Notes: generated from the letters alone by a model not told the origin. 50,618 nucleotides of DNA from Pseudomonas sp. (GCF_028293835.1 NZ_JAQGNX010000146.1:1-50618), one strand, 5' to 3'; positions 30,086 through 39,801 are shown, counted from the first letter of the stretch. Numbers and translations are program-made.

Positions 30086-30760
30086 ATGCAGCCCTTCGTT
30101 ATTGCTCCGTCGATTCTCTCCGCCGACTTCGCCCGTCTGGGCCAGGAAGTGGACAACGTTTTAGCCGCTGGTGCCGACACTGTGCACTTCGATGTGATGG
30201 ACAATCACTATGTGCCGAACCTGACCATCGGGCCGATGGTCTGCACGGCACTGCGCAAATACGGTATCACCGCGCCCATCGATGTGCATTTGATGGTCAG
30301 CCCGGTTGATCGCATCATCGGCGACTTCATCGAAGCCGGCGCCACCTACATCACCTTCCATCCTGAAGCGACCTTGCACATCGACCGCTCGTTGCAGTTG
30401 ATTCGCGAAGGCGGATGCAAGGCGGGCCTGGTGTTCAACCCTGCCACGCCGCTGAACCTGCTTGAATACGTAATGGACAAGGTCGACATGATCTTGCTGA
30501 TGAGCGTCAACCCGGGTTTTGGCGGGCAGAAGTTCATCCCCGGCACCCTGAACAAGCTGCGCGAGGCCCGGGCGCTGATCGAGGCCTCGGGTTATGACAT
30601 TCGTCTGGAAATCGACGGTGGCGTGAACGTCAATAACATCCGTGAAATCGCCGCTGCCGGTGCTGACACTTTTGTTGCCGGTTCGGCGATTTTCAACGCT
30701 CCGGACTACAAAGAAGTTATTCAGAAGATGCGTGCAGAACTGGCGCTGGCCCGCCCATGA
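30086..30760 (+). CDS. rpe: Ribulose-phosphate 3-epimerase Rpe
   Basis: Rpe interconverts ribulose-5-phosphate and xylulose-5-phosphate in the pentose phosphate pathway. The 224-residue TIM-barrel protein has [44 protein letters not shown] and EIDGGVN, all conserved. The ATG at 30086 has AAAAGG 6 bases upstream. A start at 30050 adds 12 residues with no family support. A TACAAT hexamer at 30046-30051 could be a -10 element but no matching -35 is visible. It overlaps gph by 4 bases (ATGA). Confidence 0.96.
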   Translation: MQPFVIAPSILSADFARLGQEVDNVLAAGADTVHFDVMDNHYVPNLTIGPMVCTALRKYGITAPIDVHLMVSPVDRIIGDFIEAGATYITFHPEATLHIDRSLQLIREGGCKAGLVFNPATPLNLLEYVMDKVDMILLMSVNPGFGGQKFIPGTLNKLREARALIEASGYDIRLEIDGGVNVNNIREIAAAGADTFVAGSAIFNAPDYKEVIQKMRAELALARP

Positions 30761-31575
30761 GCGGCTTCGAGCAGTTGTTCCCCGGCCGTTTGCCAAAACT
30801 GGTGATGTTCGACCTGGACGGCACATTGGTTGACTCCGTGCCGGACTTGGCGGCCGCGGTCGACAGCATGCTGCTCACGCTGGGGCGCTCCCCCGTTGGT
30901 ATCGAAGCGGTACGTATCTGGATCGGCAACGGCGCACGGGTGTTGGTGCGTCGTGCGCTGGCCAATGATTTCGAACATGAAGCTGTCAGTGAGGCCGACA
31001 CCGAAGAGGCGTTGGCGATATTCATGGAGATTTATGCGGGCAGTCATGCACTGACACGGGTTTACCCCGGCGTTCGCGAAACCTTGAAATGGATGCAGAA
31101 ACAGGGCGTGCAAATGGCCCTGATCACCAACAAGCCGGAACGCTTCGTTGCGCCGTTGTTGGATGAGCTGAAGCTGGGCCGGTTTTTCCGCTGGATCATT
31201 GGCGGCGATACCATGCCGCAGCAGAAGCCTGACCCGGCGGCGTTGTTTTTCGTCATGAAAATGGCCGGAATTCCGGCCTCCCAGTCATTGTTCGTCGGTG
31301 ACTCGCGCAACGATGTGCTGGCAGCCAAAGCGGCAGGTGTGGCGTGTGTGGCATTGAGCTACGGCTATAACCATGGCCGACCGATTGAAGAAGAGTCTCC
31401 CGCGCTCGTCATAGACGATTTGCGCAAGCTGCTCCCCGGTTGCTTAGATCCTGCGGCTGAGCTAACGTTGACCGACCTTAATTGCTCCCCTAAAAGAGAT
31501 TCCATCGTGGTGGTTACCCGCAAACTCTGGATGAAAGTCATCAAGGCCCTGGCCCGTTGGCGTTGGCGCGCCTGA
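30757..31575 (+). CDS. gph: Phosphoglycolate phosphatase Gph (HAD family), with Trp-leader tail
   Basis: Gph dephosphorylates 2-phosphoglycolate. The 272-residue HAD protein has the DxD motif in [29 protein letters not shown] and [16 protein letters not shown]. After the normal end of the fold (near [10 protein letters not shown]) it continues for about 45 residues and ends [14 protein letters not shown]. The last 14 codons are identical to the Trp leader peptide before trpE and are read in the same frame. A paralogue of this family, MupP, acts on MurNAc-6-phosphate in Pseudomonas. Context with rpe and trpE favours Gph here. Confidence 0.93.
   Translation: MSGFEQLFPGRLPKLVMFDLDGTLVDSVPDLAAAVDSMLLTLGRSPVGIEAVRIWIGNGARVLVRRALANDFEHEAVSEADTEEALAIFMEIYAGSHALTRVYPGVRETLKWMQKQGVQMALITNKPERFVAPLLDELKLGRFFRWIIGGDTMPQQKPDPAALFFVMKMAGIPASQSLFVGDSRNDVLAAKAAGVACVALSYGYNHGRPIEEESPALVIDDLRKLLPGCLDPAAELTLTDLNCSPKRDSIVVVTRKLWMKVIKALARWRWRA
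31531..31575 (+). CDS. trpL: Tryptophan leader peptide before trpE, nested in gph
   Basis: The ATG at 31531 opens a 14-codon reading frame, [14 protein letters not shown], with two Trp codons near the end. It lies 68 bases before the trpE start and shares its frame and stop codon with gph. A nearly identical peptide precedes trpG at 35433-35477. Trp codons in a short leader next to a Trp biosynthetic gene are the mark of ribosome-mediated attenuation, which I recall has been reported for trpE and trpGDC in P. putida. I see no clear Shine-Dalgarno, so whether it is initiated separately or only read as the Gph tail is open. Confidence 0.75.
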   Translation: MKVIKALARWRWRA

Positions 31576-31585
31576 CTTGATTCTG

Positions 31586-31599
31586 GCCGGCTCCCCGGC
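31586..31599 (+). terminator. Possible attenuator hairpin before trpE
   Basis: GCCGG (31586-31590) and CCGGC (31595-31599) form a short stem with a CTCC loop, 10 bases after the leader stop and followed by ACGTTTGC. It could be the terminator arm of an attenuator. The 5-bp stem and short T run are weak, so alternative pairings with the Trp-codon region should be computed. A comparable hairpin follows the trpG leader. Confidence 0.4.
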
Positions 31600-31643
31600 A
31601 CGTTTGCATACCTGACCGTTTACCTCAAGCCACGAGGCTGATC

Positions 31644-33119
31644 ATGATCCGCGAAGAATTCCTGCGTTTGGCCGCTGCCGGTTACAACCGTATCCCGCTT
31701 GCCTACGAAACCCTTGCCGACTTCGACACGCCGCTGTCTATCTACTTGAAACTGGCCGACCAGCCGAACTCCTATTTGCTGGAGTCGGTTCAGGGTGGTG
31801 AAAAATGGGGTCGTTATTCAATCATCGGCCTGCCGTGCCGCACCGTGATGCGTGTTCACGAAGAGCAGATCAGCGTGACCCTGGACGGTGTTGAAATTGA
31901 ACACCTGGAATCCGAAGACCCGCTGGCGTTCGTCGAAGAATTCAAGGCTCGCTACAACGTACCAACCATTCCCGGGCTGCCGCGTTTTAACGGCGGACTC
32001 GTTGGTTATTTTGGCTACGACTGCGTACGTTATGTGGAGAAGCGCCTGGGCAAATGCCCGAACCCTGACCCGCTAGGCGTGCCGGATATCTTGCTGATGG
32101 TCTCCGACGCTGTGGTGGTATTCGATAATTTGGCGGGCAAGATGCACGCCATTGTGTTGGTGGATCCTGCTGAATCCAACGCGTACGACAATGGCCAGGC
32201 GCGCCTTGAGGCGCTGATGGAGAAACTCCGTCAACCGATTACCCCTCGCCGTGGCTTGGACCTGACCCGTCCGCAAGCACCTGATCCGGTCTTTCGTTCG
32301 AGTTTTACCCAGGACGATTACGAGCGGGCGGTGGACACCATCAAGGAATACATCCTTGCCGGTGACGTGATGCAAGTGGTCCCGTCGCAACGTATGTCCA
32401 TCGACTTCAAAGCGGCACCCATCGATTTGTACCGCGCGCTGCGTTGCTTTAACCCGACGCCTTATATGTACTTCTTCAACTTCGGTGACTTCCACGTAGT
32501 GGGCAGTTCGCCAGAGGTGCTGGTGCGGGTCGAGGATAACTTGATCACGGTTCGTCCAATCGCCGGTACTCGCCCGCGTGGCGCCAATGAAGAAGAAGAC
32601 CTGGCGCTGGAAGTGGACCTGTTGTCGGATCACAAAGAGATTGCCGAGCACTTGATGCTGATTGATCTGGGGCGCAACGACACCGGTCGGGTCTCTGAGA
32701 TTGGCTCGGTGAAGCTGACCGAGAAGATGGTCATCGAGCGTTATTCCAACGTGATGCACATCGTGTCAAACGTGACCGGGCAATTGAAAAGCGGCCTGAC
32801 GGCGATGGATGCTCTTCGTGCGATTCTGCCAGCGGGCACATTGTCTGGCGCTTCGAAGGTTCGTGCGATGGAAATCATCGATGAGCTGGAACCCGTCAAG
32901 CGCGGCGTGTATGGCGGCGCAGTGGGTTATCTGGCGTGGAACGGCAACATGGACACTGCTATTGCAATCCGCACCGCCGTGATCAAAAACGGCGAGCTGC
33001 ACGTGCAAGCCGGTGGCGGCATCGTCGCTGACTCAGTGCCACGCCTGGAATGGGAAGAAACCCTCAACAAGCGCCGTGCGATGTTCCGTGCAGTGGCGCT
33101 GGCTGAGCAAGAGCCTTAA
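31644..33119 (+). CDS. trpE: Anthranilate synthase component I TrpE
   Basis: TrpE makes anthranilate from chorismate with ammonia or glutamine-derived nitrogen from TrpG. The 491-residue protein keeps the Trp feedback-inhibition site LLES at 45-48 and GRYS at 56-59, and the chorismate-binding C-terminal domain with [35 protein letters not shown] and [11 protein letters not shown]. It is separated from trpG by estP, so the two subunits are made from separate transcripts, as is typical of Pseudomonas. Expression is probably controlled by the leader peptide upstream. Confidence 0.97.
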   Translation: MIREEFLRLAAAGYNRIPLAYETLADFDTPLSIYLKLADQPNSYLLESVQGGEKWGRYSIIGLPCRTVMRVHEEQISVTLDGVEIEHLESEDPLAFVEEFKARYNVPTIPGLPRFNGGLVGYFGYDCVRYVEKRLGKCPNPDPLGVPDILLMVSDAVVVFDNLAGKMHAIVLVDPAESNAYDNGQARLEALMEKLRQPITPRRGLDLTRPQAPDPVFRSSFTQDDYERAVDTIKEYILAGDVMQVVPSQRMSIDFKAAPIDLYRALRCFNPTPYMYFFNFGDFHVVGSSPEVLVRVEDNLITVRPIAGTRPRGANEEEDLALEVDLLSDHKEIAEHLMLIDLGRNDTGRVSEIGSVKLTEKMVIERYSNVMHIVSNVTGQLKSGLTAMDALRAILPAGTLSGASKVRAMEIIDELEPVKRGVYGGAVGYLAWNGNMDTAIAIRTAVIKNGELHVQAGGGIVADSVPRLEWEETLNKRRAMFRAVALAEQEP

Positions 33120-33148
33120 CTGAGAACCTGAAATCGACTCATTCTCGG

Positions 33149-33233
33149 TGGGAGCGAACTTGTTCGCGAAGGCAGCGACGCGGTACACCCAGATACACCG
33201 CGTCGCCTGCTTGCCGAACAAGTTCGGTCCCAC
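33149..33233. repeat. Palindromic repeat, family A copy 3 (trpE/estP)
   Basis: Long imperfect arms begin GTGGGAGCGAACTTGTTCG and end CGAACAAGTTCGGTCCCAC, with a further GC-rich stem inside (GACGCGGT and ACCGCGTC). It lies between convergent trpE and estP and is a likely bidirectional terminator. The outer sequence is a variant (GTGGGAGCG) of the other family A copies. Confidence 0.88.
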
Positions 33234-33289
33234 CAAGACTTCCGCAAGGTGCTGAGTTGGCTCTACAGGATGTGCCGTTTGATTGACCT

Positions 33290-35230
33290 TCAAAAATCCA
33301 TACTCACCGCCAGTCCGACACCTTGCTGGGTGACGTCATCGTCTTTGCGCCAGTTGTAATTTGCCCTCAATGACACATCCCGAGTCAATTTCTGGCTGAT
33401 GCCAACATTGGCGCGGTTGAGGTTGCTCTGGGGTTTGTAGCCATCCAGCGTGAAGTCGAGGTTCGACAGGCTGTTTAGGGCGATGGTCACGTCCTGTTGG
33501 TCGTTGGCGTATTCATGTTCATGGGCTGCCTCGGCGAACAGCTGGGTCGAAGGCGTGACCTGAATTTTTGCCTGCAGACCTGCACCCAGACGCCGTGAGT
33601 TGCGCCGCTGATCATCGAAGGTCAGCGCTGTCGAGCGCGCGCCGCTTTCTGAATAGCCGTCCACTTCAACGTGGGCATAGTCGGCGCTGATGAACGGCGA
33701 CAGATGCCAAGCGCTGCTGGCTTGGGCGATGTCATAACCCAATCGGGCGCTGAATGCCCCGAGCTTGCCATCGGTATTACCTTTTTCTTCGCCTTCAGAT
33801 ACGCCCAGCGCGAACTTTCGATTGGCATCTTGATAATTGAGTTTGCCGCCGGTCAACGCCGCGTCCGCCCACAGGTGGTTGGCGTGGTATTGCAGGAACG
33901 CTGTCGCCAAGTAGCTATTGAGCGAGTAGTCGGAGTCTCGCGGGCCTGCTTCAAGACGCTGCCGGTAGAACCCGGCAGCCACGCCCGCGCGCCAGTCCTC
34001 GGCGAAACGATAACTACCGCCGATTGTCAGGTTATAGCCGTTACCGTCCGCACTGGCCGCGCTGCTTTGATCGTCGAAGTTCATTCGCGAGCCACCCACG
34101 GCGACGATGGCTCGCCAATCCCCTATGGCTTGCCAGTTGCCCTCATCGGCCAGCCATTGATTGCGTAACTCATCCTGATGGGCGTTCAAGGTGCCGAGGG
34201 CCATTTCCGGCAGCAGGGTTATTTCCCACGGTGCCGACAGCAACGAATAGGCGTAATCGGCGATCAATTGCTGGCCGGCAATCGTCGGGTGCACGCTGTC
34301 GTTGAACAGCAGCTTGGTCGGATCAGGTGTTGCGCTGTCCAGACCGTGGGCCAGATTTTCTGTACAGCCGTCGCCGTTAAAACAGGTGCCGACTATATTC
34401 TGGCTGGCATCCAGCCCGAAACGCGCCGGGTTGGCCAGGGTTTCTTGAATCAGCAGCGGGATGTTCAGCGGAATAATTTCAGCCTTGATCTGCGCCAGGC
34501 GGCTAACCAGTTCAGCATTGAACGCGCCACTCAACTGGCTGATGGCTGTTTGCGCCGGAGTGCCGAAAGAGGACGGCGTTAAGCCAAGGTCAGGCAACAG
34601 CCAGACCATGATGTAGCGCGCACCGGCTTGTTGCAGGGCCTGGGCGCTGTTTGCCAGTTGATCTGCCGAGACTTGCGCCGTGGCGGGATCAACCACGCGT
34701 CCCTGGAAAAAATCGTTACCGCCCCCCGACAAGAAATAAAGCGCTTTCGGGTCGGCGCGAAAGTTGTTCGCAACCAAATAGCCATCTTTGCTGCGTAATG
34801 ACGTGCCACCGCCGATGTCGCCGTCCGGAATTGCTACGTCCGATGTAGAGGTGATCGAGTCATAGATCTGATCGGTGCGGTAACCGCCTACGGCATAGTT
34901 GTTCCCGTCCTTCAGGCCGAGTAGCGCGTTCAACGGGGACGTCGATGGCAAAAGGTCGCCGGGAGCAATGCCAAGCTTAAGCCCCAGCAACGTGGTCGAC
35001 ACCGGTCCGTATGGTTCGCCGCTGCCGTCCTGGAACGTCGGGCCGATGCGGTTAGTGAAGCGCAAGCCCGAAAGGTTAGGGCCGGTAAGGTCGGGGTACT
35101 GCCCGGAGTCGCTCAGGCTGTCGCCGAATACCAGCATGGTTGAGTAAGGAGAAGAGGCCGCCAATGCATGGGAGCAGGCCAGGGAAAGAATGCATGCAGC
35201 GAACGGCAGGGACAGCGCCTGTTTAAACAT
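33290..35230 (-). CDS. estP: GDSL-family esterase autotransporter (EstP/EstA type)
   Basis: The 646-residue protein has a signal peptide ending HALA and an N-terminal GDSL hydrolase domain with nucleophile Ser38 in GDSLSDSG. The oxyanion-hole motif is GGGNDFF and the catalytic Asp/His pair is in NDSVHPT. A 12-strand autotransporter barrel (about 350-646) ends in phenylalanine. It would be displayed on the outer membrane. EstA-type esterases act on ester substrates and affect rhamnolipid production and motility in P. aeruginosa. It has its own promoter region between it and the trpG leader, not identified. GGGATC lies before the ATG. Confidence 0.9.
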   Translation of the reverse strand: MFKQALSLPFAACILSLACSHALAASSPYSTMLVFGDSLSDSGQYPDLTGPNLSGLRFTNRIGPTFQDGSGEPYGPVSTTLLGLKLGIAPGDLLPSTSPLNALLGLKDGNNYAVGGYRTDQIYDSITSTSDVAIPDGDIGGGTSLRSKDGYLVANNFRADPKALYFLSGGGNDFFQGRVVDPATAQVSADQLANSAQALQQAGARYIMVWLLPDLGLTPSSFGTPAQTAISQLSGAFNAELVSRLAQIKAEIIPLNIPLLIQETLANPARFGLDASQNIVGTCFNGDGCTENLAHGLDSATPDPTKLLFNDSVHPTIAGQQLIADYAYSLLSAPWEITLLPEMALGTLNAHQDELRNQWLADEGNWQAIGDWRAIVAVGGSRMNFDDQSSAASADGNGYNLTIGGSYRFAEDWRAGVAAGFYRQRLEAGPRDSDYSLNSYLATAFLQYHANHLWADAALTGGKLNYQDANRKFALGVSEGEEKGNTDGKLGAFSARLGYDIAQASSAWHLSPFISADYAHVEVDGYSESGARSTALTFDDQRRNSRRLGAGLQAKIQVTPSTQLFAEAAHEHEYANDQQDVTIALNSLSNLDFTLDGYKPQSNLNRANVGISQKLTRDVSLRANYNWRKDDDVTQQGVGLAVSMDF

Positions 35231-35393
35231 TGTTATGATCCCTTTTTTGGTGTGTTTCGGGTTTACTCACTACGAAAGTAGCAAAGCTCTGGCCGCCCTG
35301 CGTCGTCTCACCCCGCAAACTGCCCGGTGGCAACCAGGTACAGTGATATTGCACCCTGTGCCTGGGTAAGCTAATGTGCCCGGACGTATGAAA

Positions 35394-35477
35394 ATGAGAC
35401 CTCCCCCAGTGTTCATCGTCAGCAAATTCTTGATGCGCGTTATCAAGGCTCATGCCCGTTGGCGTTGGCGCGCCTGA
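35394..35477 (+). CDS. trpL: Tryptophan leader peptide before trpGDC
   Basis: The frame ends MRVIKAHARWRWRA with two Trp codons and a TGA at 35475-35477. Its last 26 bases up to just past the stop are identical to those of the trpE leader. Possible starts are ATG 35433 (14 residues, no ribosome-binding site), ATG 35394 (27 residues, GGA 9 bases upstream) and ATG 35388. Residues before the 35433 Met (FIVSKFL) still resemble the gph-encoded stretch before the trpE leader (VVVTRKLW), so the homology, and perhaps the peptide, is longer than 14 residues. I prefer 35394. Confidence 0.7.
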   Translation: MRPPPVFIVSKFLMRVIKAHARWRWRA

Positions 35478-35488
35478 CTGTTTTCCTC

Positions 35489-35501
35489 CCGGCCATGCCG
35501 G
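35489..35501 (+). terminator. Possible attenuator hairpin before trpGDC
   Basis: CCGGC and GCCGG form a 5-bp stem with a CAT loop, 11 bases after the leader stop, the same position and core sequence as the hairpin after the trpE leader. No clear T run follows. It supports, weakly, attenuation of trpGDC. Confidence 0.4.
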
Positions 35502-35640
35502 ACTTGTACCGATAGCCCTTCGATTGACTTGCCAGAGCACCTGAGCTGGATGGATTTCAATGACCAGCGTGCGAGCGCCAAGCCAGCGGACAACGTTTCA
35601 AGGGCTGCTTTAAACGTCAGTAATTCAAGAGGTTCATTAC

Positions 35641-36240
35641 ATGCTGCTGATGATCGATAATTACGATTCGTTTACCTATAACGTCGTGCAATACCTCGGT
35701 GAGTTGGGTGCCGAGGTCAAAGTGATCCGCAACGACGAACTTACCATTGCCGAAATAGAAGCCTTGAACCCCGAGCGCATCGTGGTTTCCCCAGGCCCGT
35801 GCACCCCGACTGAAGCAGGCGTTTCCCTGGAAGTGATCAAACACTTCGCCGGCAAGCTGCCACTGCTCGGTGTGTGCCTGGGCCATCAAGCCATTGGTCA
35901 GGCGTTCGGCGGTGACGTCGTGCGTGCGCGGCAAGTGATGCACGGCAAGACCAGTCCGGTGATACACGAAGACCTCGGCGTGTTCGAGGGCTTGAAACAT
36001 CCGCTGACGGTTACCCGCTATCACTCGTTAGTGGTCAAGCGTGAAACATTGCCGGACTGCCTTGAGCTGACCGCGTGGACTGAACTCGAAGACGGCTCGG
36101 TGGATGAAGTCATGGGCTTGCGCCACAAGACACTGAACGTCGAAGGGGTGCAATTCCACCCGGAATCGATTCTTACCGAGCAGGGCCATGAGCTGTTCGC
36201 CAACTTCCTCAAACAAACCGGCGGCACTCGCCAGGTTTAA
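35641..36240 (+). CDS. trpG: Anthranilate synthase component II TrpG (glutamine amidotransferase)
   Basis: TrpG supplies ammonia from glutamine to TrpE. The 199-residue class I amidotransferase has [11 protein letters not shown], the SPGPCTP segment, catalytic Cys79 in [10 protein letters not shown] and the C-terminal His-Glu pair in QFHPESILT. It is the first gene of trpGDC, and trpD follows 32 bases later. In some pseudomonads this subunit also serves folate synthesis, which cannot be read here. Confidence 0.97.
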   Translation: MLLMIDNYDSFTYNVVQYLGELGAEVKVIRNDELTIAEIEALNPERIVVSPGPCTPTEAGVSLEVIKHFAGKLPLLGVCLGHQAIGQAFGGDVVRARQVMHGKTSPVIHEDLGVFEGLKHPLTVTRYHSLVVKRETLPDCLELTAWTELEDGSVDEVMGLRHKTLNVEGVQFHPESILTEQGHELFANFLKQTGGTRQV

Positions 36241-36272
36241 GAGGCTTTGAAGTGATGAGTAAGGTTATGGCA

Positions 36273-37322
36273 ATGGATATCAAAGGCGCGCTGGCTCGTA
36301 TCGTCAATCAGTTGGATCTGAGCACCGACGAGATGCGCGATGTCATGCGCGAAATCATGACTGGCCAATGCACCGACGCGCAGATCGGCGCGTTCATGAT
36401 GGCCATGCGCATGAAAAGCGAGAGCATTGATGAGATCGTCGGTGCCGTGTCGGTGATGCGCGAGCTGGCTGACAAGGTTGAGCTGAAGACGCTCGACGGC
36501 GTGGTCGATGTGGTCGGCACCGGTGGCGATGGCGCCAATATTTTCAATGTCTCCACCGCCTCGGCGTTTGTGGTTGCGGCCGCAGGTTGCACGGTTGCCA
36601 AACACGGTAACCGCGCAGTCTCCGGTAAAAGCGGCAGCGCCGATTTGCTTGAGGCCGCTGGGGTTTATCTGAACCTGACACCCGTGCAAGTGGCACGCTG
36701 TATCGACAGTGTCGGTATCGGCTTCATGTTCGCCCAGTCTCACCATGGCGCGATGAAATATGCCGCCGGTCCCCGCCGCGACCTTGGCTTGCGTACCCTG
36801 TTCAACATGCTTGGCCCCCTGACGAACCCGGCTGGCGTCCGTCATCAGGTGGTCGGGGTATTCAGCCAGGCGCTATGCCGGCCGTTGGCCGAGGTCCTGG
36901 CGCGCATGGGCAGCAAGCACGTCTTGGTCGTGCACTCTCAAGACGGTCTGGATGAGTTCAGCCTCGCAGCACCGACCTTTGTCGCAGAGCTGAAAAACGG
37001 CGAAGTGACTGAGTACTGGGTGCAGCCAGAGGATTTGGGTATAAAAAGCCAGAGCCTGTTTGGTCTGACCGTCGAAAGCCCTGCGGCGTCGCTGGAGTTG
37101 ATCCGCGATGCGTTGGGACGTCGCAAAACCGAGAACGGTCAGAAAGCCGCTGAGATGATAGTGCTTAACGCGGGCGCGGCGCTTTATGCAGCTGATCATG
37201 CCTACACGCTGAAAGAGGGCGTTGCACTGGCTCACGATGCGTTGCACACCGGCCTTGCCCGTGAAAAGCTTGACGAGCTAGGTGCCTTTACCGCCGTATT
37301 CAGACAGGAGAATGGGGAATGA
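36273..37322 (+). CDS. trpD: Anthranilate phosphoribosyltransferase TrpD
   Basis: TrpD joins anthranilate and PRPP. The 349-residue protein has [57 protein letters not shown] and LGPLTNPAG. Four in-frame starts occur between 36252 and 36273. I chose the ATG at 36273 because AAGG lies 8 bases before it and it gives the usual [11 protein letters not shown]. The earlier ones would add up to 7 residues. It overlaps trpC by 4 bases (ATGA). Confidence 0.96.
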   Translation: MDIKGALARIVNQLDLSTDEMRDVMREIMTGQCTDAQIGAFMMAMRMKSESIDEIVGAVSVMRELADKVELKTLDGVVDVVGTGGDGANIFNVSTASAFVVAAAGCTVAKHGNRAVSGKSGSADLLEAAGVYLNLTPVQVARCIDSVGIGFMFAQSHHGAMKYAAGPRRDLGLRTLFNMLGPLTNPAGVRHQVVGVFSQALCRPLAEVLARMGSKHVLVVHSQDGLDEFSLAAPTFVAELKNGEVTEYWVQPEDLGIKSQSLFGLTVESPAASLELIRDALGRRKTENGQKAAEMIVLNAGAALYAADHAYTLKEGVALAHDALHTGLAREKLDELGAFTAVFRQENGE

Positions 37323-38143
37323 GTGTGCCAACTGTTCTGGAAAAAATCCTTGCGCGCAAGGTCGAAGAAGTGGCTGCCCGTAGCGCCGTGGTCAGTCTTG
37401 CCGAGCTGGAACGCCTGGCGGCGGTGGCCGACGCGCCCCGGGGTTTCGCCAAGGCAATGATTGCCCAGGCCAAGAGCAAGAGCCCGGCCGTTATTGCTGA
37501 AATCAAAAAGGCCTCGCCGAGCAAGGGCGTTATCCGCGAGAAGTTTTTTCCCGCTGAAATCGCCAAGAGCTACGAAAAAGGCGGCGCTACGTGCCTGTCT
37601 GTGTTGACTGACGTCGATTTTTTTCAGGGCGCCGATGCATACCTGCAGCAGGCCCGTGCGGCCTGCAAGCTGCCGGTGATTCGTAAAGACTTCATGATTG
37701 ACCCGTATCAAATCATTGAAGCCCGCGCGCTGGGCGCTGACTGCATATTGCTGATTGTCGCTGCGCTAGAAAATGCCAGGTTGGCCGAGCTGGCCGCGGT
37801 TGCCAAAAGCGTTGGCCTCGACGTGTTGGTTGAAGTGCATGACCTTGACGAACTGGAACGTGCGCTTAAAATCGTGGACACCCCGCTGGTCGGCGTGAAC
37901 AACCGCAATCTGCACACCTTCGAAGTGAATCTGGAAAACACATTGGACCTGCTGCCGCGTATCCCCCGTGATCGTTTGGTGATCACCGAGAGTGGCATTG
38001 TTAACCGTGCAGATGTCGAGCTGATGGAAATCAGCGAGGTCTACTCGTTCCTGGTCGGTGAAACCTTCATGCGTGCGGAACATCCGGGGGCTGAACTGCA
38101 GCGCTTGTTCTTCCCTGAGCGTGGGCCTTTGGTCAGCAATTGA
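37319..38143 (+). CDS. trpC: Indole-3-glycerol phosphate synthase TrpC
   Basis: TrpC converts CdRP to indole-3-glycerol phosphate. The 274-residue TIM-barrel protein has [66 protein letters not shown] and ITESGI. It is monofunctional, without TrpF, as usual in Pseudomonas. Its ATG overlaps the trpD stop. A strong palindromic repeat follows and probably ends the operon. Confidence 0.97.
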   Translation: MSVPTVLEKILARKVEEVAARSAVVSLAELERLAAVADAPRGFAKAMIAQAKSKSPAVIAEIKKASPSKGVIREKFFPAEIAKSYEKGGATCLSVLTDVDFFQGADAYLQQARAACKLPVIRKDFMIDPYQIIEARALGADCILLIVAALENARLAELAAVAKSVGLDVLVEVHDLDELERALKIVDTPLVGVNNRNLHTFEVNLENTLDLLPRIPRDRLVITESGIVNRADVELMEISEVYSFLVGETFMRAEHPGAELQRLFFPERGPLVSN

Positions 38144-38151
38144 TCTAAAAG

Positions 38152-38208
38152 CTCGCCAACAAATTGGCTCCTACATTGATCCTCTGTAGGAGCCAACTTG
38201 TTGGCGAG
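38152..38208. repeat. Palindromic repeat, family A copy 4 (after trpC)
   Basis: Arms of 24 bases at 38152-38175 and 38185-38208 match except for one position, with a 9-base loop. It is the most compact copy and could fold into a very stable stem. It is placed to terminate trpGDC or protect its 3' end. Confidence 0.9.
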
Positions 38209-38235
38209 GAATATAACAAACACTAGAGAGCTTCC

Positions 38236-38931
38236 ATGCAAACCCCCGTCATCCCAACCACCGTCGCCGAAGGCCTTAAAGCCGAACAAGACCTGCTCGC
38301 CTCGGTCTGCGCGGGTGAGGCTGAATTCGGTTTGCTGTTATGGCGGCCAACTGATCGCGCGCTGGTGATGCCGCGTCGCATGAGCCGCCTGGCCGGTTTC
38401 GATCAGGCGACCGAAGCCCTGGCGAACAGTGGTTGGCCGATACTGCTGCGCGAAAGCGGCGGTGAACCGGTTCCGCAATCCCATGCGACGGTGAACATTG
38501 CACTGGTGTATGCCCAGCCGCGTGGCGACAATGATCGCGACCGGATCGAAAACGCCTACAACCGCTTATGCCAGCCGATCTGCGACGTGCTGATGGCATT
38601 GGGCGGCGACGCTTCACTTGGAGAGGTCGAGGGCGCGTTCTGTGATGGCCGCTTCAACGTTAATCTCGATGGCCGCAAAATGGTCGGTACGGCCCAACGC
38701 TGGCGCCAAAGCCAGGGCGGCCAGCGCCCTGTGGTGTTGGCGCACGGCGCGTTGCTGCTGGATAACGAGCGGGTCGACATGGTTGCGGCGGTTAATCTGT
38801 TCAACCAGATCTGCGAGCAACCGCAGCGGGTGCTCGCCGACAGTCATGTCGCCCTGCACGAAGCCTTCCCGGCGCCTGATGTGCTGGAACAACTGGCTGG
38901 ACGCTATCGGAAGATTCTCGACGCGTTGTGA
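38236..38931 (+). CDS. Lipoate/biotin-protein-ligase-fold protein, atypical
   Basis: The 231-residue protein resembles the BPL/LplA/LipB superfamily. It has RESGGEPVPQSHATVN where LplA has R-R-x-S-G-G-G-A-V-x-H-D-x-G-N, and FNVNLDGRKMVGTAQRWRQ, which matches the lysine-containing LplA motif. The glycine-rich loop is altered (GGEPV), so substrate and activity are uncertain. It may transfer lipoyl or octanoyl groups. It sits between trpC and vfr, where P. aeruginosa has no gene to my knowledge. It is not obviously linked to either neighbour. Confidence 0.75.
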   Translation: MQTPVIPTTVAEGLKAEQDLLASVCAGEAEFGLLLWRPTDRALVMPRRMSRLAGFDQATEALANSGWPILLRESGGEPVPQSHATVNIALVYAQPRGDNDRDRIENAYNRLCQPICDVLMALGGDASLGEVEGAFCDGRFNVNLDGRKMVGTAQRWRQSQGGQRPVVLAHGALLLDNERVDMVAAVNLFNQICEQPQRVLADSHVALHEAFPAPDVLEQLAGRYRKILDAL

Positions 38932-38948
38932 TCCGCGGCCTGGCGCCC

Positions 38949-39593
38949 CTAGCGTGTGCCAAAGACCACCATGGTTTTGCCTTTGACGTGGACCAGGTTC
39001 TGCTCTTGCAAAGCCTTGAGTACACGGCCAACCATCTCTCTTGAGCAGCCGACAATTCGTCCGATTTCCTGACGAGTAATTTTGATCTGCATGCCGTCGG
39101 GGTGGGTCATGGCATCTGGTTGCTTGCACAGGTCCAAGAGGCTTCGCGCTACCCGTCCCGTCACATCCAGAAACGCCAGGTCTCCGACTTTGCGGGTGGT
39201 ATTTCGCAGGCGTTCAGCCATTTGGCCGCCGATGGCGTACAGAATATCGGGCTCTTGCTGGGTTACTTCACGGAATTTGGAGTAGCTGATTTCAGCCACT
39301 TCGCACTCGGTCTTGGTACGCACGCCGGCATTGCGCTCGACGGCTTGCCCAATCTGATCGAACAAGCCCAACTCACCGAAGAAGTCTCCGGCGTTGAGGT
39401 ACGCCACGATCATTTCCCGGCCTTCGTCATCTTCAATCAGAACCGTCACGGCGCCCTTGATGATGAAGAATAGGGAGTCTGAACGATCGCCCGCGCAGAT
39501 GATGCTGCTTTTAGCTGCGTAGCGACGGCGCTGACAATGGCTGAGAAGCTTGTCGAGATTTTTGATCTTGGGTGTAAGGGTGATAGCAACCAT
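38949..39593 (-). CDS. vfr: CRP-family global regulator Vfr
   Basis: The 214-residue protein is very similar to P. aeruginosa Vfr: MVAITLTPK at the start, a cyclic-nucleotide-binding domain (about 15-130, [28 protein letters not shown]), and a helix-turn-helix near residues 170-193 ([22 protein letters not shown]). Vfr with cAMP controls virulence and metabolism genes in P. aeruginosa. In fluorescens-type species its targets are less known. It is divergent from the osmC-like gene across about 208 bases that contain an A/T-rich near-dyad. Confidence 0.95.
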   Translation of the reverse strand: MVAITLTPKIKNLDKLLSHCQRRRYAAKSSIICAGDRSDSLFFIIKGAVTVLIEDDEGREMIVAYLNAGDFFGELGLFDQIGQAVERNAGVRTKTECEVAEISYSKFREVTQQEPDILYAIGGQMAERLRNTTRKVGDLAFLDVTGRVARSLLDLCKQPDAMTHPDGMQIKITRQEIGRIVGCSREMVGRVLKALQEQNLVHVKGKTMVVFGTR

Positions 39594-39801
39594 GCAGGTA
39601 TCCCGAAATGAGTACTACGCCACGAGGCATCCTATTGGGTATCGGCTGCACCGGTGGTTTGCCGCAGCTTATCAGGACAGACTGCTGAAAATTGGGAAAT
39701 TTCCTACGTCTTTATTTCGAATTGGCATTTAGCGGCAGGTCCAGCGAACGGGTGGCCTTGTGCTAAGCTGGCGACCCTTTTTTAACAGTGGAGACTTGGC
39801 G

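Larger units (their letters stand above)
35231..35640. other. Gap between estP and trpG: promoter region and Trp leader
   Basis: This 410-base stretch has no ordinary gene. It must carry the divergent promoters of estP and trpG, but I see no convincing -35/-10 pair. It holds an imperfect inverted repeat at 35334-35365 (CCAGGTACAG and CTGTGCCTGG), the trpG leader frame at 35394-35477, a hairpin at 35489-35501, and then about 140 bases with no recognised feature up to the trpG ATG. Confidence 0.7.

Noticed and set aside
33120..35640. Possible prophage or tailocin remains between trpE and trpG
   Set aside because: Only estP, a repeat and the leader are present. No phage structural, lysis or regulatory gene is seen.
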